The notes below the pieces were generated by a model, which saw only the letters and a list, made by a program, of their open reading frames with translations, was not told where the DNA came from and did no database searches. Below, one piece after another: positions 43,001 to 53,337 of a stretch of DNA of 64,000 nt (the stretch's first letter is position 1; each line of letters begins with the position of its first letter). Origin of the DNA: Astragalus membranaceus (Eukaryota; Streptophyta; Magnoliopsida; Fabales; Fabaceae); NCBI GenBank assembly GCA_039519185.1, contig CM076850.1, forward strand, positions 92,563,471-92,627,470, given 5' to 3'. The translations under genes and the position numbers were made by a program.

Positions 43001-44379
43001 TGTTGCCAAGTGGCTTCAGTCTCAAGAGGTGAATTGAGATTTAAAAACTTTTAAAAACTTTTTCACCTTTTCAATGACTTAGATTAATTTTCGCACAGGT
43101 TAAGTGGAAGCGAAGGAATTAGAAAATAGAGCAATAAAGAACACAACAGATTTATACTGGTTCGGTCACCTCCCAATGACCTACGTCCAGTCCTCACACC
43201 CTTGTGAGATTTTCCACTAACACAACAAGGCTTACGGGTGCCTTAGAAACCTTTACAGACTCAGGCACTCTCCTCCTAGGATACCCCACCTATGAAGAGC
43301 CCTCAAATCTATTACGACAATAACAAGAGATACCCCCACCCCTGTTACAACCAGCTGCCCTAGAAAGATACCCTACTTCCTAGTACAAACAGCTACCCTA
43401 GAGAGATACCCCACTCCCTAGTACAAAATACAACAGTAAAACAATTACAAATGTAAAGACCGAAATACCTCTAATGTAGGCAGATATTACAACTTGAAGA
43501 TTCCAACCCTGACTAACCCTTGCGAGAGATCAGCTCTGACGGACCAATAGTGCGTGAAGAGCAGAAATGAAAATGTAAAGGGTTTTTCAAAATGATGCAA
43601 TTTGATCGTGAGAATGGGTTGTTGTAGAAATTATTTGTAAAGCTTTCTATTTATAGGCTTAGAAAAAATATAGCTGTTGAGTAAAAAGAAGAAATGGAAA
43701 AATCGATTATGTGCTTGACTTGCCTAAGAGTGATAATCGATTTTATGCCTAACTAGATCTAGGATGAAAATTGATTATGTGTTGTTTAAAATAAGATGCA
43801 AATCGATTTATAGCTTTAAAAACAGGAAGGGAATCGATTTTATGATTGAGTGCATTAGGAGAAGAATTGATTCTTTGCCTGAATATCGTGAAGAGCAAAT
43901 CGATTGTGTGCTCAGAAAACAGGAAGGAAATCGATTTTATGCTTTAGGGAAAATAGTAGGAATCGATTTCTTTCTTTTTGAAAACACTTGTGAATCGATT
44001 TTATACTTAGTAGAAACAATATGAATCGATTGTATAATTGTGTATTGAGTTGAAAATCGATTTTGATGTTTAGTTTAAGATAGTGTGAATCGATTTTATG
44101 GTTTCTCAAAATGCTTTTTATGTTTACGTGTGCATGCATGCATTTCGAAAAACATGGGACTTTGAGAGATGAGCTGACCCTCGGAAGAGCTTACACTTTT
44201 TCCTAAGACAATCCCAAACCCTAAGGACTACCCTTTCTTCTTGAGACATGATTCTTTAGTCTTGATTGTCTTGGATTGTGACTTTGATATTTTGTCACTT
44301 TCATCAACTTTGGCTTTGTCTTTTGCATCATCAAAACCTAACCTGCAATATAATTCACCTGCAGTACAAGATATCCGCA
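43001..44379 (-). repeat. Sirevirus LTR shared by copies A and B
   Basis: This 1379-bp LTR has copy A's PBS on its left and copy B's purine tract on its right, so it is the 5' LTR of A and the 3' LTR of B. It begins TGTTGCCAAGTGG on the plus strand and ends at ATATCCGCA. It contains the same AATCGATT array (from 43701), with some words changed to AATTGATT. Confidence 0.9.
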
Positions 44380-46543
44380 TTCTCCCCCTTTTTGATGATG
44401 ACAAAACTTTACTCATCTTAAGGTGGGAGGTTAGTTCATCAAACGGATAATGCATATATATGATACTCCCCCTATCATGATGCTCCCCCTGTTTTATTGA
44501 CTCGATGCAAAGTATGCACGGTGACAATGCTATGACAATTTTGTATGCTCATTCTATATGCTTAATGCAACACTATATTTCTCCCCCTTTTTGTCATGAT
44601 CAAAAGGGTCGACATATGACACAATTTGCGAATCGAAACAGCATTTCATCTAAATAGAAGAGGAATCAATGATTCTAGGTTCTCTTCGAATGAAAAAGAA
44701 GCTTTCTTTTTGTAAAGGTTTCGTGAAAATATCAGCTAGCTGTTTTGACGATTCAATAAATTCGATCACACAATCGCCTTTTTGGACATGATCTCTAAGA
44801 AAGTGATGTCTAATTTCTATGTGCTTGGTCCTAGAGTGTTGGACAGGGTTCTTTGAGAGATTGATAGCGCTGGTGTTGTCGCATTTTATTCGAATGTGAT
44901 CTAGTTCTATGCCATAGTCAAGAAGTTGTTGCTTCATCCAGAGGATTTGTGCGCAGCAACTTCCTGCTGCAACATATTCTGCTTCAGCAGTTGACAGTGT
45001 GACACTGACTTGTTTTACTGTGCCAAGAGACTAATGCACTACCTAGTATGTGACATGTGCCACTAGTGCTTTTTCTATCCAACTTACAACCTGCAAAATC
45101 AGAGTCTGAATATCCTATAAGGCTGCATGTGGCGTCTTTGGGATACCACAGACCAACATTTTGAGTGCCTACAAGATATCTCATTATTCTTTTGACAGCT
45201 ACTAAATGCGACTCTTTTGGATTTGCTTGATATCTAGCACACATGCAGACACTAAACATGATATCCGGTCTACTAGTAGTTAAATAGAGAAGAGAGTCAA
45301 TCATACCTCGATATTTGCTTAGTTCTACCAGTTTACCTTCTTCATCTCTGTCTAAGTAGCATGAAGTGCTCATTGGAGTGGACATTTCTTTTGCTTTGTC
45401 CATTTCGAATCTTTTAAGTAGTTCTTTGCAATATTTTGATTGAGAGATAAAGATGCCATTGTTGGTTTGTTTTATTTGAAGCCCAAGGAAGAAGTTGAGT
45501 TCTCCCATCATTGACATTTCAGACTCACTCTGCATAATACTAGAAAATTCTTTGCAAAGCAATTCATTAGTAGCACCGAAAATAATGTCATCCACATAAA
45601 TTTGCATTGGTAAGATGTCATCTTTTGTCCTTTTTATGAAAAGTGTAGTGTCAACTTTCCCTCTTTGAAAAACATGATTGAGTAAAAACTTGCTCAATCT
45701 TTCGTACCAAGCTCTAGGAACATGTTTCAGACCATATAGAGTCTTTTGAGTTTAAAAACGTGATCTGGTTTTTCATAAATTTCAAAGCCTGGTGGTTGTT
45801 CAACGTACACATCTTCTTGAATAAAATCATTTAAAAAGGCGCTTTTCACATCCATTTGATACAGTTTAAAATCCATAACTGATGCAAAAGTAAGTAGCAT
45901 GCGAATAGCTTCTAATCTAGCTACGGGGCGTATGTTTCATCATAGTCTATTCCTTCTTCTTGATTGTAGCCTTTAGCAACTAGTCTAGCTTTGTTTCTAA
46001 CAATTATGCCTGATTCATCTAGTTTGTTTCTAAACACCCATTTTGTACCTATTATTTGATTCTTTTCAGGCCTGGGGACAAGATCCCATACTTTGTTTCT
46101 TTCAAACTGGTTTAACTCTTCTTACATAGCAATAGTCCAATGTTCATCTTCTATAGCTTCATCTAGGTTTTTAGGTTCAATTTGAGATACAAAAGCTATA
46201 TGATTACATGAATTTCTAAGAGAGTTTCGAGTAGTTACCCCTTTTGATACATCACCTAAAATGTTTTCAAGCGAGTGGTCCCTGGGAATTCTCCATTCCT
46301 TTGGTAGCTCACTGCTTGATTCTTCCTCAGTTCTTTCTTGAGGAGTGGACTTAGTTCCTTCTTCTTTATCTTTCTCCTTTTCATCTAACCTTGATTCTTC
46401 TGGCTCATCTGCAACATTATCAATAACCTTTCCCATCCTTTTGGGGTTAGTCTCATCAAATGTAACATGCATAGATTCCTCAATTACTTTATTTCTTTTT
46501 TTGAAAATTCTAAAGGCCTTGCTAGATAAAGAGTAACCAAGAC
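44380..46543 (-). pseudogene. Sirevirus copy B, partial pol
   Basis: Copy B parallels 38175-40672 of copy A, giving the end of integrase, RT and RNase H, and stops at 46543 within the integrase tail. It keeps the integrase-RT linker open (KVIDNVADEPEESRLDEKEK), the YVDDIIFG motif, LSKYRGMIDSLLYL and RNase H words up to NTSAINLSKNPVQHS. Frameshifts occur near 45000, 45720-45740 and 45925. The uninterrupted MITE target site lies at about 45543-45551. Left of the LTR it shares no flank with A, so the array probably arose by unequal recombination and was later truncated. Confidence 0.85.
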
Positions 46544-47100
46544 TGAAAACTAACTATACAGCTAACTGTGCAACCGAATGAAAACAGCTTTGACCCGCGT
46601 TGAGTGAGAGAGCTTGCCACACCATCAAGGAAAACCCGCTTTGACTGGGGGGCAGGTGGGTTTGGGGATGTCGGACCCGGCCCGCCCCCACCCCGAGCCT
46701 ACTCGACTAAACACTAACTATTAGTGTGTACCTTATTTTATGCATATATATATATATATATATATACTTATTCATTTTGCTTCATATATTTTGTTTAATT
46801 TAATTTTGATATTTTTTCGGTAAGAAAATCTATTTTAATGTTTTAAACTTTACTTTATCATTGTAGAATTATTATAATTTTATTATATTAATTATCGTAA
46901 AAATAAATTTTGAATTTTTGGCGAAATTAGGGAACCCATGGGGAAACTAGACCTTGTTGGCAAGGGTAAAACCCAGCTCGGTCCGTTGCCATCCCTATTT
47001 AAAATGGAGCTGCGTGTCACTAAAGTTTAATTATGCGTGAGGAATATATTTGTCTAGTTGTACAATCCAACCTTGTCCATTGTTTTTTTATCTTTCGATT
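46544..47100. other. Unassigned region with TA microsatellite
   Basis: After the Sirevirus break comes GC-rich sequence with GGACCCGGCCCGCCCCCACCC (split near 46674-46696). A TA run follows at 46743-46766, then AT-rich sequence and a GGGAACCCATGGGGAAACTA segment near 46931. The last resembles ends of plant hAT-type elements, but I cannot define it. Confidence 0.3.
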
Positions 47101-47212
47101 AAGAATTCTTAAGACTTTTGTATTATACAACTCATAGGTCTAAAAATATAATCAACCTGGTTGTAAAACCGATTTAATTTGCTAATTATTTTTAAGAGGT
47201 TACTAAAAAAAT
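47101..47212. repeat. Dispersed repeat matching 11356-11466
   Basis: This is the second copy of the pair described at 11356, with the same order of blocks and few changes. It lies just left of the copia element at 47307. Confidence 0.65.
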
Positions 47213-48133
47213 CAAATATTGTTTTTTTGATTTTTTTTAGTTTTAAAAACAAAAAAATAATAAATAATTTTACCAAACAAGTTAGCCTAACAAGCAAATT
47301 AATTTTTGTTATGAAAATAACCAAAATTATAGCAAGAAGAAGAACAAGAGAATGAGAGAATATATAAAATAACAAAGATGAAGAATATGAGAGCTTTGTA
47401 TTAATCTTTTCACAAGTGTTGTATCTCTACACATAAGATTGAATCCTATTTATAGGGTGTAGATTGGCAAGTGAATGGACAAGATATAAAATGCCACTAC
47501 TAAAGGGAGTAATGGGAAGAAGAAAGAAAGATAGTGGACATCCACTGATATTATTCACAACACCCCCTCCTTGGATGTCCGTCGAGGATATGTCTGGCTA
47601 AAATATAGCTAAAAAAACCAATGGAAAAAAAATCTAGTGAAGAAAAAAGAGTACAATATCCTCTCTAGGGGAACTGCCTCGTTGAAAACATTTCCAGAAA
47701 AACCCAATTGGACAATACCATGACAAAGAAAAAAAGAGTGCAATTTTTCTCTCCCTGTTTGAAGCATCAGTTAAGAATATGAATTTCAACATGTGGAGTT
47801 TCTCCCTGAGTGCATATGGATGAATCTACTCCGCTCTGTCACTTGTGATATATCCTCTAATGATGGAGCTTTTCGTCTAATAATATCATCAGGACATTTT
47901 CTTTGAGCATGAAGTGAAGAAGCAACAACCATAGATTGTTTTTTAGATCAGTAAAATATTTCAATGTCACCACATGAAGATAATAGCTGAATTGGGATCT
48001 GACTTAATCTAAATCAGAAACATACTTTGTATTTGCATGGTTAATTTGTGGAACATATATAAAATAATTTATTCATCAGGATAGTCAAAAATAAAATATG
48101 CATCCCACTTTGTTCCAATGCATATTTGTTTGT

Positions 48134-48183
48134 AATGAACTATATTACTAGTTTTTTTTTTTGACAAATGAACTATATTACTA
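48134..48183 (-). mobile_element. Minimal LINE-tail insertion
   Basis: AATGAACTATATTACTA (17 bp) occurs at 48134-48150 and 48167-48183, bracketing only 16 bases. On the minus strand these read TGTCA followed by A-rich tail. The LINE in this window ends CTTTGTGTCA plus poly-A at 60831-60850. The insert therefore looks like a target-primed product that copied only the last five bases and the tail. Confidence 0.75.
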
Positions 48184-48382
48184 CTAATGATCACATATTA
48201 GTATCATATCAAGTGATGTAGCATTTAGTAATATGCATGTATGTTTTCATCGCACTAGGTTATAGTCTTCAGGACGGAGATATTTATTATTTTTCATGCC
48301 ATAACTCATGTACTCAATATAAATAATTTATGATGTTTCAATTAAAAATTAGTACTTTATAACTTGTTAAACAAAAAATTTA

Positions 48383-49362
48383 GGCTAAATTGCACTTTTG
48401 GTCATTTATCTTTGGCTTTGGTGTCATTTAGGTCCTTTAATTTTTTTCTCGTTTTGCTCCCTCATCTTCCATTTTTGTGTCATTTTTGTCCTTTTTTGGT
48501 ATTTTCCATCCATTAATTTAACGGACGCCACGCTGGCAGTTAACCACTGATGTTGCGTCTTAAGTTTCAAGGTTGACTTGGAACTCATTAAATGATGTGA
48601 AACATAAGGACCAAATTGAAACTTAAAAAAAAATATAGGGGACCAAATTGAATAAAATTAACAAAAATAAAAAACACTAAAATCTTCATCTTCTTCCTCC
48701 AAACACCACCTCCATCGTCTCCGGCGAACCACCACCACCACAAATCAATCACTTTTCCACTCTTAATCCCTAACCTCTCTCCCTCAAACCCAAAACCCCA
48801 AATTTCTCAAACTTAATCCCTAAACTCTCCCTCAACTTTGAATTTGTCCCAGAAACATATTTTATGATTATAAGCTAGAAAGGAGAGAAGTTAGGGATTA
48901 AGTTTGAGAAATTGGGGGTTTGGGGTTTGAGGGAGAGGTTAGGGATTTAAGAGTGACTAATTTATGGTGGTGGTGGCATGCCGGAGGTGGTGGTTGCTCG
49001 CCGGAGAAGATGAAGATAGAGATGGTGTTTGGATGAAGAAGATGAAGATTTTAGTGTTTTTTGTTTTTTTGTTAATTTTGTGTTTTTGTCAATTTGATCC
49101 ATTATGTTTTTTTTAAGTTTCAATTTGGTCCCCTATTTGTCACATCACTTAATGAGTTTCAAGTCAGCCCTAACACTTAAGACGCCACGTCAGCAGTTAA
49201 TTGCCAGCGTGGCGTCCGTTAAGTCAATGGACGGAAAATACCAAAAAAAAGGACCAAAATGACACGGAAATGAAAGATGAGGGACCAAAATGAGGAAAAA
49301 AAAGACAAAAGACCAAAATGACACCAAAGCCAAAGATAAAGGACCAAAAGTGCAATTTAGCC
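48383..49362. mobile_element. 980-bp foldback MULE-like element
   Basis: The element begins GGCTAAATTGCACTTTTGGT and ends with the inverted copy. The inverted match continues for roughly 480 bases per arm, leaving a short spacer around 48840-48880, so nearly the whole element can form one hairpin. The flanks AAAAATTTA and AAAAAAATT are only roughly alike as 9-bp duplications. The arms include the GGACCAAATTGAAACTTAA wording of legume MULE-MITEs and a segment with ACCACCACC and TCTCCGGCGA words that may be captured gene sequence. Confidence 0.8.
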
Positions 49363-50190
49363 AAAAAAATTAATTAGTTAACTGTTTGATTAGGAGAGCG
49401 ACACGAGACTTTGTTTTTCAAAAGTATTTTATTTAATGATATTTCTTTATATATTAAATCCTTCAAGGATTTTTCATTTAGAGATCAAACACATGTTCAA
49501 CCTCAAAAATCCATCATATGTAATTTGAGGTCATTCACTTCTTGATATTTTCACAAAACTAGATGGACAAGTGATATCCATGCCTAGGCGCGGAGACTTA
49601 TCCAAGGCATGTCTTTGGTCGTACATGGACTGAGCTTCCCAGGTGGTTCCTCGAGGTCGGTCCGAGACGGAGCTCGGTCCGGAACACTTTCAATCACCAA
49701 AACCTATAATCTAGACTCACAATATTCTTGAAAATATTTTTTCATTTTCCTATTACATGAGAATATTTGAGACATAAAGTATATGTCTTTTATCTTAATT
49801 TCCTTTGCTTCAAAATATACTAATTAAGATCAAACAGGTCTTATAGATTTCGGTCACGGTCAAAAGGTCTAAGTTCTTCTGGAACTTGAGCACAAATTTT
49901 CATAATAGATGACCAAAGACAAATATAGTTTGTGCAATCCTCCAAAATGTTTGAATACTAAATTATTAGTTCTTCGCAAACTATACCACAAAACTTCCTC
50001 AACGATGATAAAAAAATCATACTTTGAGCAATCCTTCAGGGATGCCTGGATACTAAATTTTTAAGTTCTTCAATAACTATATCATAAATCTGCATAAGCA
50101 ATGATACTTAGAAACAATTATTTGTGCAATAATCCAGGGATGCTTTTCATCAACAATGATAAATAAAATATAAAATGGAGTAAAACATAA

Positions 50191-50599
50191 AGAAGAAGAA
50201 GAAGAAGAAGAAGAAGAAGAAGAAGAAGAAGAAGAAGAAGAAGAAGAAGAAGAAGAAGAAGAAGAAGAAGAAGAAGAAGAAGAAGAAGAAGAAGAAGAAG
50301 AAGAAGAAGAAGAAGAAGAAGAAGAAGAAGAAGAAGAAGAAGAAGAAGAAGAAGAAGAAGAAGAAGAAGAAGAAGAAGAAGAAGAAGAAGAAGAAGAAGA
50401 AGAAGAAGAAGAAGAAGAAGAAGAAGAAGAAGAAGAAGAAGAAGAAGAAGAAGAAGAAGAAGAAGAAGAAGAAGAAGAAGAAGAAGAAGAAGAAGAAGAA
50501 GAAGAAGAAGAAGAAGAAGAAGAAGAAGAAGAAGAAGAAGAAGAAGAAGAAGAAGAAGAAGAAGAAGAAGAAGAAGAAGAAGAAGAAGAAGAAGAAGAA
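50191..50599 (+). repeat. Uninterrupted (AAG)n expansion, about 136 units
   Basis: By eye, every triplet from 50191 to 50599 is AAG in one phase. On the element's own strand this is TTC, just after the primer-binding region. Long GAA/TTC tracts can form triplex DNA and tend to be unstable. The poly-leucine frame on the minus strand is only the repeat read in one phase. Confidence 0.95.
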
Positions 50600-50917
50600 T
50601 GATTATGCCATCATTCATATGTAGAGCTTCGTGCTGATAATATGTTATAAAAATAACCAAAATTATAGCAAGAAGAAGAACAAGAGAGTGAGAGAAGATA
50701 TAAAGAACAAGAATGAAGATTGAGAATATGAGACCTTTGTATTATTCTCTACACATAAGATTGAGTCCTATTTATATGGTGTAGATTGGCAAGTGAATGG
50801 ACAAGATATAAAATGTCACTACTAGGGAGTAATGGGAAGAAGAAAGAAAGATAGTGAACATCCACTTATATTATTCCTAACAATTTTTTTTGACAAAATT
50901 AATCACAACAATTTTAA

Positions 50918-51753
50918 ATTCCTTCTATGATAGGGAGGAGCAAGAAGCAACTCTTTGCTTTTCTTCGGGATAGAACTTGGGAGCGCATTCAGAGTTTGTC
51001 AGGCAAACATTTATCTAAGGCGGGCAGGGAGGTTCTAATTAAATCAGAGGCTCAAGCTATCCCTACTTATTGTATGAGCACGTTTATGCTCCCATCTACC
51101 TTAGGGGGTGAACTGAAGAGGATGTTGAACTCATTCTGGTGGGGTACAAATAGAACAAATCACAAAGGTATTAAATGGTTGAGTTGGGAAAAGCTTACAA
51201 GGAGGAAAGAGTATGGAGGTATGGGTTTTCGTCATGTATATAGTTTCAATTTAGCAATGTTGGGGAAGCAGACTTGAAATAGTTTTACCAAAAAAGATAC
51301 TATAGTGCACCGTGTCTTCAAAGCCAAATATTTTTCGGATAGAGATTTTACGGGGGCTCGTTTGGGCCATAATCCCAGTTATGTTTGGCGTAGCATCTAC
51401 ACTTCCCGGTAGTGTTAAATTTGGGGTATAGATAGCGAATTGGAGATGATAAGAATATTAGTATTTGGAAGGATCATTGGTTAAAAGGTCAGAAAGATTC
51501 TAGAGTCACATCCCCCATTGTATCAGGTTTGGAAGAATTGAAAGTATATGATCTCTTCAATGGAGCAATTTGTGATTGGAATAATACTCTTATTGATTCA
51601 ATTTTTGCAGCACAAGAAGCAAATCTAATTAATTCCATGCCATTGCTTGTTCGCAATAGTGAAGACAACATCACTTGGTGGAGGAGCAAGAATGGTTCAT
51701 ATTCGGTACGGTCGGCTTACTATAGAGTTATGGAGGACTTAATAGATAATACC
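50918..51753 (+). pseudogene. LINE ORF2, C-terminal RT part
   Basis: The frame has MIGRSKKQLFAFLRDRTW, LSKAGREVLIKSEAQAIPTY and LNSFWWGT, then YGGMGFRHVYSFNLAMLGKQ, all typical of the post-RT region of plant L1 elements. Stops follow after 51277, with continued similarity (FKAKYF and ARLGHNPSYVWRS) and then VSGLEELKVYDLF-like sequence (51529 onward). The 5' end is truncated near 50918 and the frame is cut at 51754 by the 8-kb LTR element, resuming at 59830. Confidence 0.85.
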
Positions 51754-52192
51754 TGTTATACCCCAATTTTGTCCGATCATTTATCGCAATTGTTTTAGCC
51801 CCCGTGTCACAAGTCCATATCATTACGAGAACGACATTTCGAGCGCTGTCTTGTTTAAATGTAGACCGGTTTGTCTAATTGGGCCAATTCTTAGTAAATG
51901 GGCCTATGTTCGGTATTTTGGACTTAATTTAGTCATTTTGATCAAAAAGCCATAAAAATAATAATGAAATAAAATCAGAAAATAAAAAATATATATTACA
52001 ATAAAGTGTCCAAATAATACAAAAAGCCCAAAAATACAAAAATAAGAATAATCCAAAAAAATAGAGAAGAACGAAAATAATAAAATAGGGTGTCAGTAGC
52101 ATTAACCTTCAGCCCAACAAGCTACTTGCCCAACAAGTCGACTTGCCCAACAAGTTAACTTGTCCAGCAAGTCTCTTCACCTGACCCTTCAC

Positions 52193-52200
52193 CTATAAAA
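52193..52200 (+). promoter_or_regulatory. TATA box of the 8-kb element LTR
   Basis: CTATAAAA followed by GGAGGCCCTG sits below four 17-bp repeats. Transcription should begin near 52225. The copy in the right LTR is at 58700-58707. Confidence 0.7.
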
Positions 52201-52478
52201 GGAGGCCCTGTCCACAGTGAAAAAGACACCACAGTGATTCAACAAGAACACTGAACACATTCTCTCCCTCTCCTAGCGAAGCTCTCTCTCTCTCTCCCCC
52301 TCCCTTTTTTATTTTTTTTTTCTTTTAATTAGTTTATTTTTAAATATTCATGATAAATATTTTTCACTAGTTGCACTTTTCATTTTTTCTTTTTTGTTAA
52401 CTTTTCGTTCATATTCAAAACAAAAACAAAATATTCCTTTTCCTCTCATAAATAAAGAAATATTTTCAAGAACAAAAT

Positions 52479-52872
52479 AGGGGACTAAGTCGACTGTACA
52501 GTTGGGTTAGTCTGCTTTTTAGGTCACTAATGAACCGTTACGGATCATGGCCTAAAATCCCTATTTAAAACAAACAAATTTCTAAATTAAAATAAACACA
52601 AACACATTTCTTCCCACAAATCAAATTTTCAAAATAGGGGATTAAGTCGGCCGTACGGCCGGGTTAGTCAGCGTTCTAGGACGAATGGACCGTACGGATC
52701 AAGAGTCCTAAAACCCCTATTCAAATAAAATCAAACCAACATACATCAAACTATCTTCCAAACTTCAAAAAACTCTATTTTCACAAAGTAGGGGACTAAG
52801 CCGACTGTACAGTCGGGTTAGTCATCGTTTTAGGACAAATGAACTGATCATTCAGGAGTCCTAAGATCCCTA
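52479..52872 (+). repeat. Three leader units with covarying GTAC palindromes
   Basis: Units begin AGGGGA(C/T)TAAG at about 52479, 52636 and 52791. They contain CGACTGTACAGTTG (52491-52504), CGGCCGTACGGCCG (52648-52661) and CGACTGTACAGTCG (52802-52815). Each is followed by GGGTTAGTC, a TTTTAGG- or TCTAGG-like word, AATGAAC-type words and ATCCCTAT or ACCCCTAT. Between units the paired positions change together. They lie downstream of the TATA box, so they are in the transcribed leader. Confidence 0.85.
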
Positions 52873-53319
52873 TATTAAAAAATACCAACCAAAAAAATTT
52901 TTCTACCCAAGAACTACGTGTGATTTGATTCTCTACCAAGAGATACGTAGGAGCAGGGGGCGGCCGACCTCTGTCAATTGCACTAATAAAAAACCTTTTT
53001 TAGTCTTTTCCTAAATAATCCCTTTCTTAAATTCAAATAAAATATCAATTTTTTTTAATTCACAATAAAAGGGTAAAAATTAATGTTTTCAAAATTAACT
53101 TTCGCTTCTACAACTAATTAGCAGGTAACCTTCCTTAGGAAGGATGTCGTGGGGTGCTAATACCTTCCCCACGCGACTCCCGAACCCAAATCTGATCTCA
53201 AGGACCCTTATCCATTCCAAAAGGGATTTTCCAATGTCTGCCCTTAAACTAAACTTTGGTGGCGGCTTCATTTTTGAACCTTCGAGGAATCCTCGCCCGG
53301 ATTTTTCGGTCGCTACAGC

Positions 53320-53337
53320 TGGCGACTTCACTGGGGA
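53320..53337 (+). other. Primer binding site of the 8-kb element
   Basis: TGGCGACTTCACTGGGGA starts two bases after the 5' LTR. From memory similar sites are tRNA-Arg-type sites in Ogre elements. The primer assignment is tentative; the position is secure. Confidence 0.7.

Larger units (their letters stand above)
36836..44379 (-). mobile_element. Sirevirus-like Ty1/copia element A, nearly complete
   Basis: On the minus strand the order is 5' LTR (43001-44379), iMet PBS (42987-42998), gag-protease, integrase, RT, RNase H, multiple purine tracts and 3' LTR (36836-38174). The repeated AGGGGGAG purine tracts upstream of the 3' LTR are a known Sirevirus hallmark. The 3' LTR lacks its last 30-40 bases. 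Frames are broken by frameshifts, stops and a MITE in RT. A second copy's 3' part adjoins the 5' LTR. Confidence 0.85.
47307..50882 (-). mobile_element. Non-autonomous copia element without coding sequence
   Basis: The LTRs are 47307-47562 and 50643-50882 (TGTTAT...AACA on the plus strand), flanked by the 5-bp duplication ATTTT (47302-47306 and 50883-50887). A purine tract (minus GGAGGGGG) adjoins the left LTR and a TTATCAGCACGAAGCTC segment adjoins the right one, so it lies on the minus strand. The 3.1-kb interior has no gag or pol. It holds a foldback element, a LINE-tail insertion and a GAA expansion. The LTRs differ by several substitutions and indels, so it is not recent. Confidence 0.8.
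51754..53317 (+). repeat. 5' LTR of the 8-kb element
   Basis: The LTR contains four 17-bp direct repeats (ACTTGCCCAACAAGT type, 52107-52174) directly before the TATA box at 52193. A CT-rich segment, then three GTAC-centred palindromic units, follow downstream. Its left flank is LINE ORF2 sequence. Confidence 0.92.

Noticed and set aside
50118..50660. 180-codon minus-strand frame made almost entirely of leucine
   Set aside because: It is only the (TTC/CTT)n reading of the GAA expansion, with no start context or domain.
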